A DNA stretch of 64,000 nt from Talpa occidentalis (lineage: Eukaryota; Chordata; Mammalia; Eulipotyphla; Talpidae), in the NCBI RefSeq assembly GCF_014898055.3, contig NW_023605083.1:95939483-96003482 (forward strand), read 5' to 3'. A model generated the notes under the pieces. The model was not told the DNA's origin. It was given only the letters and a program-made list of their open reading frames with translations, and did no database searches. The position numbers and the translations under genes were made by a program. Shown here one piece after another: positions 43,810-55,800 of the stretch. Position 1 is the first letter of the stretch. The number at the start of each line of letters is the position of its first letter.

Positions 43810-46800
43810 ACGATTCAAAGAGATTACAAGTGCATTAGACGTTGTTTTTCAATCTCAGTTTAAGTAACTCAGTAAGTAACTCACTTTAAGTAACTCACTT
43901 TAAGTAACTCAGTAACTCAGTTCCTCTAGGAAGTGTCTGCCTGAGGGGATGCTCTTGGGTCAATTCTGGTCCCGCCTTGGGTTAACTCATTTAGTCTCTG
44001 GGTCTGTGCATGGACAAGGTACTCCTCTATGCTCCCTATCAGACCTCTGATTCTGAGCACCCTCCAAAAAGAAATCCAGATGACTTTCAAGAGAAAGTTA
44101 TGCTCCATGGAATCCTGCATTCAAAGGCCACTAGCCCCCATAGTTTGTAGGCAGATGTGGATGATGCTATTTTATGTAGGTGCTTCATCACTGATAAGGT
44201 TCTCCTGTTCAACAACTGTGTAAATACTATGCCTGTTATGCATACCATTTTAATATAAAATTGAAACATACCATAGACAATAATGCTATAGGAGATGCAC
44301 TACATAAATTACTGTTGCACATGAAATGCATAGGTTTTATTTATTTTAACATAAATGGAGGGCTTAATTGAGTTAGGGCCTCAGCATGTTGTCTGGGATA
44401 CCAGTGCATATGATTGAAAGCACAGCGAGCTTGTATATGGCCAATTTTTGATTTACTTTAAGAGAAACAGAAACCTAAAACCGTAAGTATTCAGGGGATA
44501 GAAAAAGGAATTTGCATTATTTGAATCCTGTGTTATTCTAGCAATACTAGGGGAATTCTCCACATTTATCCCAATTTCTGAGCTTTTAAAAATCTATGTG
44601 ATGCATTTCAAAGTCTTCAGCACTAACAAATTTAAACTCATTTTATTAAGGTGTTTTGGTCAGGTTAAAAAAAGAAAATAAGTTCTATATCAATAAAGTA
44701 TATTTTTTTAAAAATTGGAGGAAGAAAAATACATCATGCAAAATATTTTACTCCCACCTCAGCTCCTGGTATTGGTCCTGATGCTTTCCAATTCAGATGA
44801 CGTAGAAAACTGGAGTTTCTTAGCAAGTCCTGGAGCTCAATTTAGGAGGTCACGTCTACATTTATCATGATTGTGGAAGGAAAATTAATGCCCCTCCTCA
44901 AAATTATTAGGTCTAACCCAAACCCTGGAACCTGAAATAATACCTTATTTGGATAATTACAGCTGCGATTAAAATGTCTTGAATTAAGGAGATTACCCTG
45001 GATTATGAGGGTGGGCCCTAAATACAATCACCTGTATCAGAAGAGGGTGGCAGAGGGAGGTCTGACAACACACGCAGAGAAGGTGACGTGAAGGTGGAGC
45101 AGAGACCAGTCTGAAGATGTGACCGTGAGCCAAGGAATACGGATGGCCACCGACAGCTGGATATAGTGAGGAATGGATGGATTCTCAGAGCACAGCCTGC
45201 TATGCCTTGATGTCATCCCAGTGCTACTAATTTTGGACTTTGGTCCCCAGAAGTGGGAGAGACAAATTTCTGTTGTTTACCAACTTTGTGGTACTTATTT
45301 ACAGATGCCACAAGAAATTAACCCACCCAGGAGCTTTGTGGTGAAGATGGAAGAAGGAGCTTTTGATTCCTTTCCCAGTGAGAGCTGAAATCTGCTTGCC
45401 CTCCTTTTGACTTAGTTAATAAACAGAATATGATGGAACAAATGTCTGGGATTTCTGAAACTAGGTCAGAAAAAGTTGCCTTGGGATATCCCTGGGACTC
45501 TTGGATCGCTGGCTCTCGGACCCAGCTGTAATGCTGTGCGGGAGTCCCAGCAGCCCCTTAAAAAAACATTGAAGCCCCAGCCTTCACTCCAAGCTGAGCA
45601 TCGAGCTGACACCCAGCACCAACTTACCGGTCATCTTGGAGACTTCCAGCCCAAGTCAGGCCACCTCAGCTAGAGCTGTGTCATGCTGTCCCTGCCAAAT
45701 TGCCAATACTGTGAAGTTGTGACCAAAATTTTTAAAAAGCTACCAAGTTTTGAGAGTGGTGGCCACAAAAGACAGTCAGAAGAAACTTTAAAAAAGAATA
45801 CTAATGTCTTCCTCATGCCACTGGCTCCCATTCTTCCGAGCTGATTTATTGGGTCTGGCTTAGGATTTGGGCATTGATAAACTTTAAAAGTGTCCCAGAT
45901 GCTCTGATATGCATCTAGTGTTGAGAACCACTGAATCATTAAAAAAAAAAAAAAAAAAAAAAAAGTGCCATTCTGAATAAAGAATTTGACAATGATGCCA
46001 TTTTAAAAATTGAAATCAAACCTTCCTATTCTAGCAATGAACATTGGCTTAATGTACAGGGGGAATCTGTGCAGACCATCCTCACTGTGCCAGCACTGCT
46101 GAACAACAGAGACAGAGTCTTGAATGGGTCACACTTGTGCCCTTGGCAGACCCCTGAATTCCCACTTGGAAATTTCAGGGGGTGGGTTAATTTATTTTTG
46201 ATGCCTTGTTTGTATTTTGTTTGTTTGTTTTATAGAGTAATGATTTTATTTCTTGAATTATTTGTCCTAAATACTGATAGTAACTGGCAAATCTCTTCTA
46301 TTTTTCTGACAATGGCAGAGGTGTCATTCCTAGTCACAGCAAATTTTTTTTTTTAAAGATTTATTTATTTATTTATACAAGCACTGGGTACAGTCAGAAG
46401 CACAGGAGGGTGAGAGAATTCACCAGAGCCAGAGCAGGGAGCAGAGCAGGCAGAAGGACCGAAGCACACTGCTGAGGAGAGCAGCGGGCAGCAGGAGAGG
46501 TCTGTGCTCTATGTGGGACCCTCCTCCGGTGGCCGGGGAGCAGCCGGGGATTGAACTGGCGCTGCAGAGGCTGCAGGCAGCTTCACAACCCAGCGCTCAA
46601 CCGCTGTGCCACCAGGGAGGCCCACAGCAAATATTTTTTAATGCAATGTCCTTTTTATACTGCCTCCAAAGAGCTGGCCAAGATGCCTACATGCTCTTGC
46701 CTGTTCTGATGGACCCATGGGTTGTGAGCATTTGTCAAATGTGTTCCCAACTCTGCTAAGGTTGTAGAGGGAATGACGGTCAAGGTCAGAGGCAAGAATA

Positions 46801-49800
46801 GAAATGATGTCAGCAATGAAGCATCCTTCCCGGCTTCCCATCTTCACCCTCTGATAGCTGCTATCCCCTCCTTTCTATTCCTCTCTCCCTCCTTTCCCTC
46901 CAGACAGACCTGGCCAACTCCGTACTGCCTATTCCCTGCCTTACCTGCTGGTTCTCTTAGGGCCTGCTTTCCTCTCTTGCTCTTTGCCTCCTCCTGACTC
47001 TCTGTCCCATGCTCTCTGCACTTGCCTTGCTGACTGACATGCCTGCCCCACTGCCCCTGCCTAGTTCCAGCCTCTTGAACCCATACACCCACTGGTGGCA
47101 AGGCCCCAACAGCTTCTGTGATTCTCCCCGCAGACCCTGGGATCCCAGTGGGTGGCAGTTTGTCCATGGAGATCCCAGTTACCCTGGCTCTTTATGTTGA
47201 GAAGACCAACTTGCAGCTTCTCTATTTCCCATGCTCCTCAGTGGTGTGGTCCTTAGAGGTCCTCTGTCAGAACTAGTTGACAGTAACCCCTAAAATCTAT
47301 GAGGGTATGTACACCAGAACCAGTGATCTCCTTGGACTTCACTTTGGTGTTTGACTCATTCTTGACCTGTGCTACAGAGCTGCTCTGCAGCGGGGCTTGT
47401 CCCACCCACCTGGACCTTACTAGATCCTCAGTCATTTGAATAGACAGGTTCAGTGGGAAGGGTTTGAGAGCAATCTGAACAGCACTCTGTGAAATATTAT
47501 CTCCACTCTTTGAAATAATGGGGTGGGAAGATGGAAATCTTGAGGCTAGTGAGTCCCTGAAACACATGATTCAACAAATTTAAATTAATGTCTGCAGCGT
47601 AGGACTTCTGAGAGGCTTTAACATGCTACTGTAAGTGACTAAGTCCACAAAGGGCTGTGGCGTGCACTACCTCCTGAGTTTCCTCTATCACAAAGCCTGT
47701 TGTCACAAGACATTCGGGACCAGTGCTCCAAGGGACTTGCATTGGTGACTGTGGCTATCAGCGTCCTCTGTAGACCTTACTGGGAGAGCATGGGCTGCAC
47801 ACAGCACAGGGAGCCTGGCAGGGAGTAGGTCACAGATTGACGCTGCAGTGATTGATTTCGCATAGAGCCTGCACTTCTGAGAAGATGGGCTTACCAGGAG
47901 AGGCAGCCTAGATACCAAGGGAAAAAGTGACTTCTATTTTGAGATTGGATTTATGAGGGGTATATTCTTGGCCCGGGCCCCACTTCAGCTTCCATGTTTT
48001 CAGGGTTTACATGTTTACAGATGCCGATACCAGGTTTGTGGAATATTGCCAGAGGATTCCAACCTTTATTTATAGCTGGCAGGTGAAGAAACTTTGTTGC
48101 TATGTAGTTAGGAAAGAAATCATCCCTAGGGGAACTGAGAAATACCTGATTCTAGCCTCCCTGGGTTAGTATAACCAAAGCTCCTTTAGCATTTTTAGGT
48201 TCTCACTCACCTTGGGCACCATCTGGTGACGCCTCGCACCTCTCCTCACTGTTGTCCAGCCACCAGGTTTATCTTAAACTGTTCCTGAAAGGTTTCTGTG
48301 GCAATTTGGGCAGCTGCTATGTTTTCTTTCCCCTTTGCTGGCTGACTTTTACCAAATATAACTGATTTCTAGTACCACAACTCAAAACCTTCCTGATCTC
48401 TATAGGCTCAAGTACCTCAAACCTTTCTACTGGCTGACGCCTCTGGCTAGGATTGTTCCTGATCAGGACTTAAAAACAACATGGCAAATACATTTGTCCT
48501 TTGGAGAGGAAAAAAAGAAACCAAAATAACTAAACCCTAGGATGGTCCATATCCCATATCAAACTTCTGTTCAGTGATATTCTTGGAATGAGGATCTTCC
48601 AACAGACTTCAGTTTGGGGGTTCAGAGAGGAGGAGAAACAGGCCTTGGTCTCTTGATTTTTAAAGTCATAGATCTCATGTGTAATAAGGAGAGAGGTCTG
48701 CTGGATCAGTGAACGGTTTAGCAGAAGTAGAGGCCTGCATTGTTGCTGAACCTATTCCGTGATACTCTCTCTCATGAAAAGTATAAAGTGTGGCTTATGA
48801 TAGGTTGCATGCTAATATTAGGTCCTGGTAGACTTGGAGGAGTTAAACAGGGCAGCTTATACATCAGTGGGGTTACTGTACCAAAATGTGAATGGCCAAT
48901 CCCATCTGAATCCCAGTGATAAGGGGGTGAGAATTCTGGGTACCCTGACCCTTGTCTCCTTACTCTGAAAGAGAGGAGGGGGTCAGCTCTCCAAATGCTG
49001 CAGGTCTTCATTTCCTACCAAAAGCGGCTTGCCTGAGCGCTCTCCTAGATTCTGCCATGCCCTCCAGCCTCCTGCTTATTACTGTCCTAATCCTTTGCTC
49101 CTCGAAGGTTCTTCCTGGTCTCTGTCTTCTTGCTTTGCCTTGATTCATCTATAAAGGGATCGGAAAACCAAATTTCTCTGTTTTAACTAGAAGCAGTGGA
49201 CCATGGAAATCTCTGACAGCCAGGCTGTGCAATGACTTCTGCTGGCGTTGATTGTTTTAATTAATTACACTTGCAATTCAAGCAGTTTCTTGATTCTGGC
49301 TTTATGTGATAAAACAATGAATACAAATTTGTGAAGTGCTGATACTAACTTCTGGTTATATTCCTCCACCTTTGAGTAGATTCCCCTTCTTGGCAACATG
49401 CCAACTAACTTTATAATTTTTGTTTTGGGGCTGAGTTTTATCTAGACATTCAGACATTTAAAGATACTATTAATCCATTTTGCTTATGAACATAAATATA
49501 CTTGTAGACCTCCAAAAGCATTGCTACTGCCTTAGTGATTGATTCACTCTATAAAGATTTATATTGCTTTTTTGAAAATGTCAGTCAACATTCGATGCTT
49601 ATTCTCTGTGATGCTGCCTCCCATCAAAAAGTAGTTTCGGTTGGATAGTAGCCATTACAGATGCCACGGCAGTCTCTTTGTAAAAGCAGAAGTGTATGGT
49701 TAGCTCTTATTTCTTGGCTGCTGACATTTTGCTGCTATGTAACAGGTCATATTCGTCCACACCCATTGCCCTAGTTGGCACCTTCCCTTGGTAAACCAGG

Positions 49801-52800
49801 AGAAAGATCACCAGGTGACCTGTTGTCTGAGGTTAGTGATCATGGAAGATGCCATTGGAAGTGGGAGGCATCCCCCACCTGCCCTGAATCTGCAGCCAGT
49901 GCCCCTCTCTCTCCAGTGAGAGAAGTCTTTCTAAGTGAATGAGAATAGGGTAAGGAAGGGAAAACAGGGTAAGGCTTACCTCCTACAGGGCTCCCCTGCT
50001 GCAAATCGCCATGGGAAATGCATTACAAGCCTGCCATGCTCACCCACCATTGCAGCTCTGTGGTATCAGTTCCCTTCCCCAAGTGGACTCTTCAACTTTC
50101 TGCTCTTTTTATCCTAATAAATTTGGGAGCCCAAAGAGCATAGTTTGATAGTCTTTTCCTCACTCCCTTGCAGCCTACTGTAAATATCAGGGGATGCAAA
50201 TGGACCATGTCCCAGAGATTTAAGTGGCCTCCACAAGTGATTCTGGATCGCTGTAGAAGGTGGAGGATCTCAGACCTAAAATCGCTTGAAAGCTCCTGGG
50301 TGCTGGAAAGAGCTATCTCCACCCGCTCAGAGCCATCCAAGAGAGACAAGAAATTTCGCTCATGGTGCTGGCGTCTCTGGGGATGCTGCAGAGGAAGTGT
50401 CAGGAGGCAGTCCCCATCTACTTCCCCACAGTGTACCTCCCTGAGACTTATTCTTAAAGGACTCAAATCCTACTTGCTGCAGTTCATCTCTACACTTGCA
50501 CCTTTGGGTTTATTTACTTACTTTTTTTTTTTTTTTTTAGTTTTGCTGTACTTCTACAAAGGAAATAAGACTTTTAGGCAGGCAGGATTTCAAATCTGTT
50601 CAACTGCCACATGTGGGTGTGAGTAAATGCACAATAACTCTCAAAGCCACACCCCACTGTGCATACACTTGGAAGAGGCAGACACCAGCAGGAGTACATT
50701 TTCTCACTGCATGGGTGTTTGTACAGCCCTTCATATTAAACATTAGCTCTTTCCTTTGTTGGTGAAGGTCTTGACTATTACCATACCAGTTACCTTCTAG
50801 ACCAAAGAAAGGGAATTGACAGCCTTCTGAGTCATATAACTTAGAAGCAAGCAGATGACTAGTTTCACTGATTTTTTTTCTCCCTTATGACACCCTCTCC
50901 TTCCCATCCAATCCCTACATATACCAATACCTACTCTTCCACTGCTGTCTTTATTAATCTGTGTGCTTGGAAGGATAAGATTTCACTCATACAAATAGAA
51001 GAGTCACTTTAACTGCAGAGACCAACCAAACTGAAATAATTCCATGGCACAGTAGAAGCCCAGCACTTAAGACCCTGGCCTTGACAAGAGACAGCCTGTG
51101 TGTCCATAGGAAGGCATAGTTTTTTTGACACTAATATCTGTATGTTTCTGTCCCTGCAGCCTTAGGAAAATCCAAAGGTACGGTATCCTCTGGTAGCCAC
51201 GAGGCCATGTTCAATCTCTGAGAACCAAGGAAGCTGTGCCTAGAGGCTCTGCGAGGCTGAATGTGCCGTGTTTGGTTGCTTGGCCGACTTACTTGAAGCT
51301 GACTGTGTTCCCATCATTAAGACAGAATTGGAGCAGGGAGTAACCCTAGTCATGATCAGCCTCATTCCTGCAGTGTAGACAAGTGGGTGTGGCCTCCAGA
51401 GGTGTGGCTTGGCCAGGTTCCTGCAGCTAGGGCAGGAATCCTCAATGGGTCTTATGCTGTAGACCCCCAAGTGACAGAAAGAGGAAGAATGGATATTTGG
51501 TTGTCTCTTGCTGATCGGTTCCATGTTCTCATCTGATGCTGCCTGGTCCCTGCCATGTCCACCTCCATCTCCCATGCGGGAGGAGTGAATGCCCCCAGAC
51601 AGGCTGCATCCTGCTCTGGGGAAGCTTGGATTTCATGCCCAGGGAGCTTGTCGGCGATTTAGTCTAAGGCCAGCTGGCTTTGGCAAAGGGTGGAAGGCAG
51701 CTGCCAGCCATGTCAGGGCTGCTGGTGTGAGGCCCATCCCAAACAGCCGGGATGTTCCAAGCGACGTTGTTCCAGGGGGCACGGCCTCATGCTCGCTTCC
51801 CTGGCCCCTGGTGGGTGCTAAGGCTGCGCTGCTGTTCTAACACAGACGTGCTTGAATGTGTCCGCTTCGTGGGGGAGGGAGCCTGTCGCCTGTCATGTGT
51901 GGGTAAGCAGGTGTCTTTGTGTCCCTCGCCAGCATGGGCGTGAGGGTCATGGATACATCCTGGGTGGCTCGAAGAGGCTCCTCTGCCGGCCGAAAAGCGT
52001 CCTGCGCCCCACCCACCATGCAGCCTCCCGCCCCGCCCGCCGAGCTTGCTGCGCCTCTGCCATCGCCCCTTCTGGAGCAGCCCCCAGATGGCCCCACAGT
52101 GCCCTCGCTTTCTCCATCTAGCTTGGGCCCCCAGCCCGGGGCTGAGCGGACCAGGTAAGCCCGGGGGCAGGCTGGCCTGTGATGCAGGGGGTGTCTGGGT
52201 TTGCTGCACCCTCTGGAGTCCTCTTGGATCTGGTCATTGTCCAACCCCATTCCCCATTTCTAAGCATTCATGCTTGGCTTCCTGCATCGTGCTGGCACCA
52301 AATAAATCATCCACAGTACCTTGGATTGTCAGAGAAAGCCCAGTCTTTCCAAGAATAGCATTCCCAAGCAAACGTATAAAGTGGCAGCTTGCTACAGCAG
52401 TGTGAGGAATCAAAGTTCTCCAACTCTGCATCTCTCCCTGCCTCTGCCATTATAATTTCCCTATTTTGAAAAGTAGAATTTTAATGTCTTTTCCCTTTGC
52501 TTTACCTTAGATTCACAGGGGCCATTTTTAATACAAAAATGGGTGCAAATCTGGTTAGGATGGTGGTGATGTCATGCTGGGTCTGGTGACCTTTGCAGCA
52601 TGCTGTGTTGGGTGGCTGCATTGCTGTTATGTTAGAAGAAAAAAGGGAATGAGCTTGCTCCATCACTAGTTCAGTGAACATTTACAGAGGACTGTGTCCA
52701 GCCAAAGGTGAATATGCTATCTGTGTGCTTGAGGAGTTTACGTCCCAGTGGGCAAACAGGCACTGGCAAATCATGACAGCTCAGGGTCTGAAGGAACCGA

Positions 52801-55800
52801 CCACGACCCTTCCTTGAAAAGGTCATGGTCAGAGGGGATTCTGGAAGTGGGACTTACTCAAGGAAAGGGTGTTGCTGTTTGCTTCTGCTTAAAAAAAAAA
52901 ACAATTTGGAGAAGCAGGAAAGTTACTTTGCATCAGATATAGCATTTCTCCATTATCACTGCTGGAAAATTTTTGGTAACTTGGGGAAGCAGACACATGC
53001 ACATGCACACCATCATCACCACCAACACTCACCCATACACAAACACACACAAGTGCAAACTTCCTAAATAAGGGGATTTGGGCCTTTCTTTTCCTTCAGT
53101 GGGTGGAAGGAACGTTCCCTGTGGAATGGGAAAATGACAAACTAGAAAGGACACAGTGATGGTTGGGGAGGGGAGTCTGACGCTGGATGTGCTTGGGTTG
53201 CTGCAGATGGCGCAAACTCTGGACGAGCAGACACTGTCCTGGTGGGGCATGCAGCAGGCTTCACGCCAGCTTGGGAGATGGGGGTGGGGGAGAGCAGGTT
53301 TATGGAGAAACACTCTGCGCCCACTAGGCTGCTCAGGAGGAGATGGGCAGACAGATACAAGGTTTACTGGGACAGTTCCCTTGTTGGGGCCTCATGATTT
53401 TCCTTATAAATGAGACGGGTACAGAATGACTTTTTGGTGTATAAATGCTACTTCTAGGAAATGCCCCTCAAAGATGCCTTTCCCCAGATTCTGAAGGTTT
53501 TCCTAGAATACTGTGGATGGGTGCCCCTGCAGAGTCACTCTCAGGCAGGGAACATGGACCCCGGTTGAGATTACTTAAAAGGCCAGTTCCATGCCCTGTA
53601 CATCTACCTCATTCTGCCCTTCTTTCCTGGGTGATCAATTACGAGCTGTCCTTTGGGTGTTGGTGTTCTTACCTGTCCTGTGACCACTCTCTCTCCCAAC
53701 ATGGAGTCCCTCCTGATACAAACAGGTGTTCCATTTTTTTGTTGTTGTTGTTTTTGTTTTTCTGTTTTCTGGACATTTGCAGCCCAGATGATGTTTCCTC
53801 CAGTTGCGGGATTCCTGTTACGGCTCCCCCTCCCCCGAGGATGGCAGGCCCTTCCCTCCCTCTGGCTTATCCCAGCTTTCCATTCCCCACCCAGGTCCAT
53901 CCTGCCCAGGCCTGGTGGCTCTTCAGCCAGGCTCAGCCTCCACCTCCTGTTCATCTGCTTGGCATTAACCCTAACCCCAAACTCTGCTTTCTGCCCCTGG
54001 TTACCCCAGCTCATTGACTAAATCATGTGTCCCCAGAACTAACCTGCCCCCAAATGTGCATAACCGTACCTCATCCATCTAGCTCTCCTAACAACCTCCT
54101 TATCCCCTACCTCTCCCCATTGGGTCAGCTGCACCTGTGCTGGAGAGAGAGGAACAAGGCTCAGTAGGTAAATACTTGTTTCTGCGGTGGGAAAAGTGAA
54201 TCAGGTGGGAGGGAAAGGAAAGATGAGCTCTTGGGTCCCTAAATTCCCTGGACAGATGTCTTGTATATCTAGAGTAAAGGAGAAAGGTCTAGTACCCCCC
54301 AGCTGCCAGTAAAGCAAATTTTTGTTTGCTTGTTTCATGTTTTTTCATTTTTGTTTTACCCTCTTCTTGATGGTGACAGAAAGGATGGAAGATTAGATAG
54401 ATATTTGGTGTTAATATCTGGGGTTCTCAAGAAGAATAAAAGTTAAGTTCTTATTCAACCAAAGTGAGACAAGGGTTTCCTGTGTTTGCTTTTGATGTTG
54501 TTTTAACAGAATAGAGAATTGTTATTCTTCTGGCTCCTTTGGATGAAATGGCTTTTTCCTTGGGGAATCTCCTGGATATAGAATAAAACTCATCCTGAAG
54601 AGGAGATAGAGAGGGGAGAGGAAATTTGTCCCCTATCTTTCTTGCATCTTTTGGCTGGCCTAATAATTAAATTAGCATAAGACAGATGAATTGTAGAAAA
54701 AAAAGAATTTCATATGTATGGGAGTCCCAGAGATCTTTGACTCTGAGAAATGACAAAGATGAATTGGGAAGAAAGAAAAGTTTGGGCTTATAGATCAGTA
54801 AAGAAGTAACAAAGCTTCCTTCATAAATTTCCTATGTCTGGTGATACGGATGACTTCTACTTTTCCTTTATAGGTAGGGGGCTTTTTCACATGGGGAATT
54901 CATCTCAAGGACAAAGGAGTGTGAGAGTGTTCTTCTAATACTCCTTAACTAACTTTAGTGTAAAATAACATGCCAAGGTGACACATTTTGGGGTGACCTG
55001 CTCTGATCCCCATTGGAAAGAATTTACTGCTTCCTTGAATGTCATCTTCTCTCCATTTCTTCACATGGAGAAATGAATCGTGCTTCGATAATGTTGGCTG
55101 TTCCAGTCCAGTTCCCTCCCTTGCAGCATCTTTACTGTGCCCTAGTGGGAATCAGCAGCATTTTTTTTTTTTAAGATTTTATTTATTTATGCATGCAAGA
55201 ACTGGGGTACAGGCAAGAGGTGTGGGGGGTGAGAGGATTCACCGGAGAGAGAGTGGGGAGCACAACAGGCAGATCTACTGAAATACATTGCTGAGGGGAG
55301 CAGCAGATGAGACAGGAGAGGTCTGTTGTGCCATGTGGGTCACCTCCCTGGCCGGGGATCAAACTCGTGCTGCAGTGGCAGCAGAAAGATTCATTGGTTG
55401 CGTCTTACCCCCTTGCGCCACCAGGGAGGCCCCAGCAGCATTTTTTTTAATGGGAAAGCACTAACCATTGCAAAGAGTTTAGTTTCCCCACACACCCTCT
55501 GCCCTGCCTGAGCACATCATTATTTAAGTAAAAGGGTGGCATATAGCTCCCCGACTCCAAGATCACCTCCCCTGATTTGCTAGAGGCTGTCTGGAGCATT
55601 ATGTTAAACTGAGTGAGAGCCCTTTGTGGGAGGGAAGTATGGAGATCAGTTAGTGAAGTCTGCTGTGGGGTGGGTGGCCAGTGAGTTTTTTACTATCCCT
55701 GGTCTATGGAGTAGAGTTGAGTAGCTGTCTTAACTGTCACCTTGGGAGGAACCCTAATAAAGAGCCAACACTGAAGGGTGAATCCTCTTTGGGACCTGGT

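Larger units (their letters stand above)
42365..51159 (+). other. ARHGAP44 intron before the microexon
   Basis: At 8.8 kb this is the largest intron in the window. Repeats are listed separately. 46630-51150 is largely unassigned, moderately GC-rich intron with one T-run at 50522-50540. The 152-codon open frame at 50168-50626 shows no known domain. Confidence 0.7.

Noticed and set aside
43858..43921. Regular short repeats as a CRISPR array
   Set aside because: Units are 15 bases without unique spacers, in a mammalian intron; it is a minisatellite.
45820..45964. Poly-A run as mark of a processed pseudogene
   Set aside because: What precedes it is a hAT-type remnant and no gene body was recognised.
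50168..50626. 152-codon + strand open frame in the large intron
   Set aside because: Runs into a T-tract coding for phenylalanines and shows no known domain; chance frame.
51787..52250. Long minus-strand open frames (137-140 codons)
   Set aside because: Antisense shadows of the proline-rich exon at 51933-52154.
53445..54017. 190-codon + strand open frame
   Set aside because: Lies inside an intron, low-complexity hydrophobic and proline content, an opposite-strand frame of similar length exists; no family resemblance.
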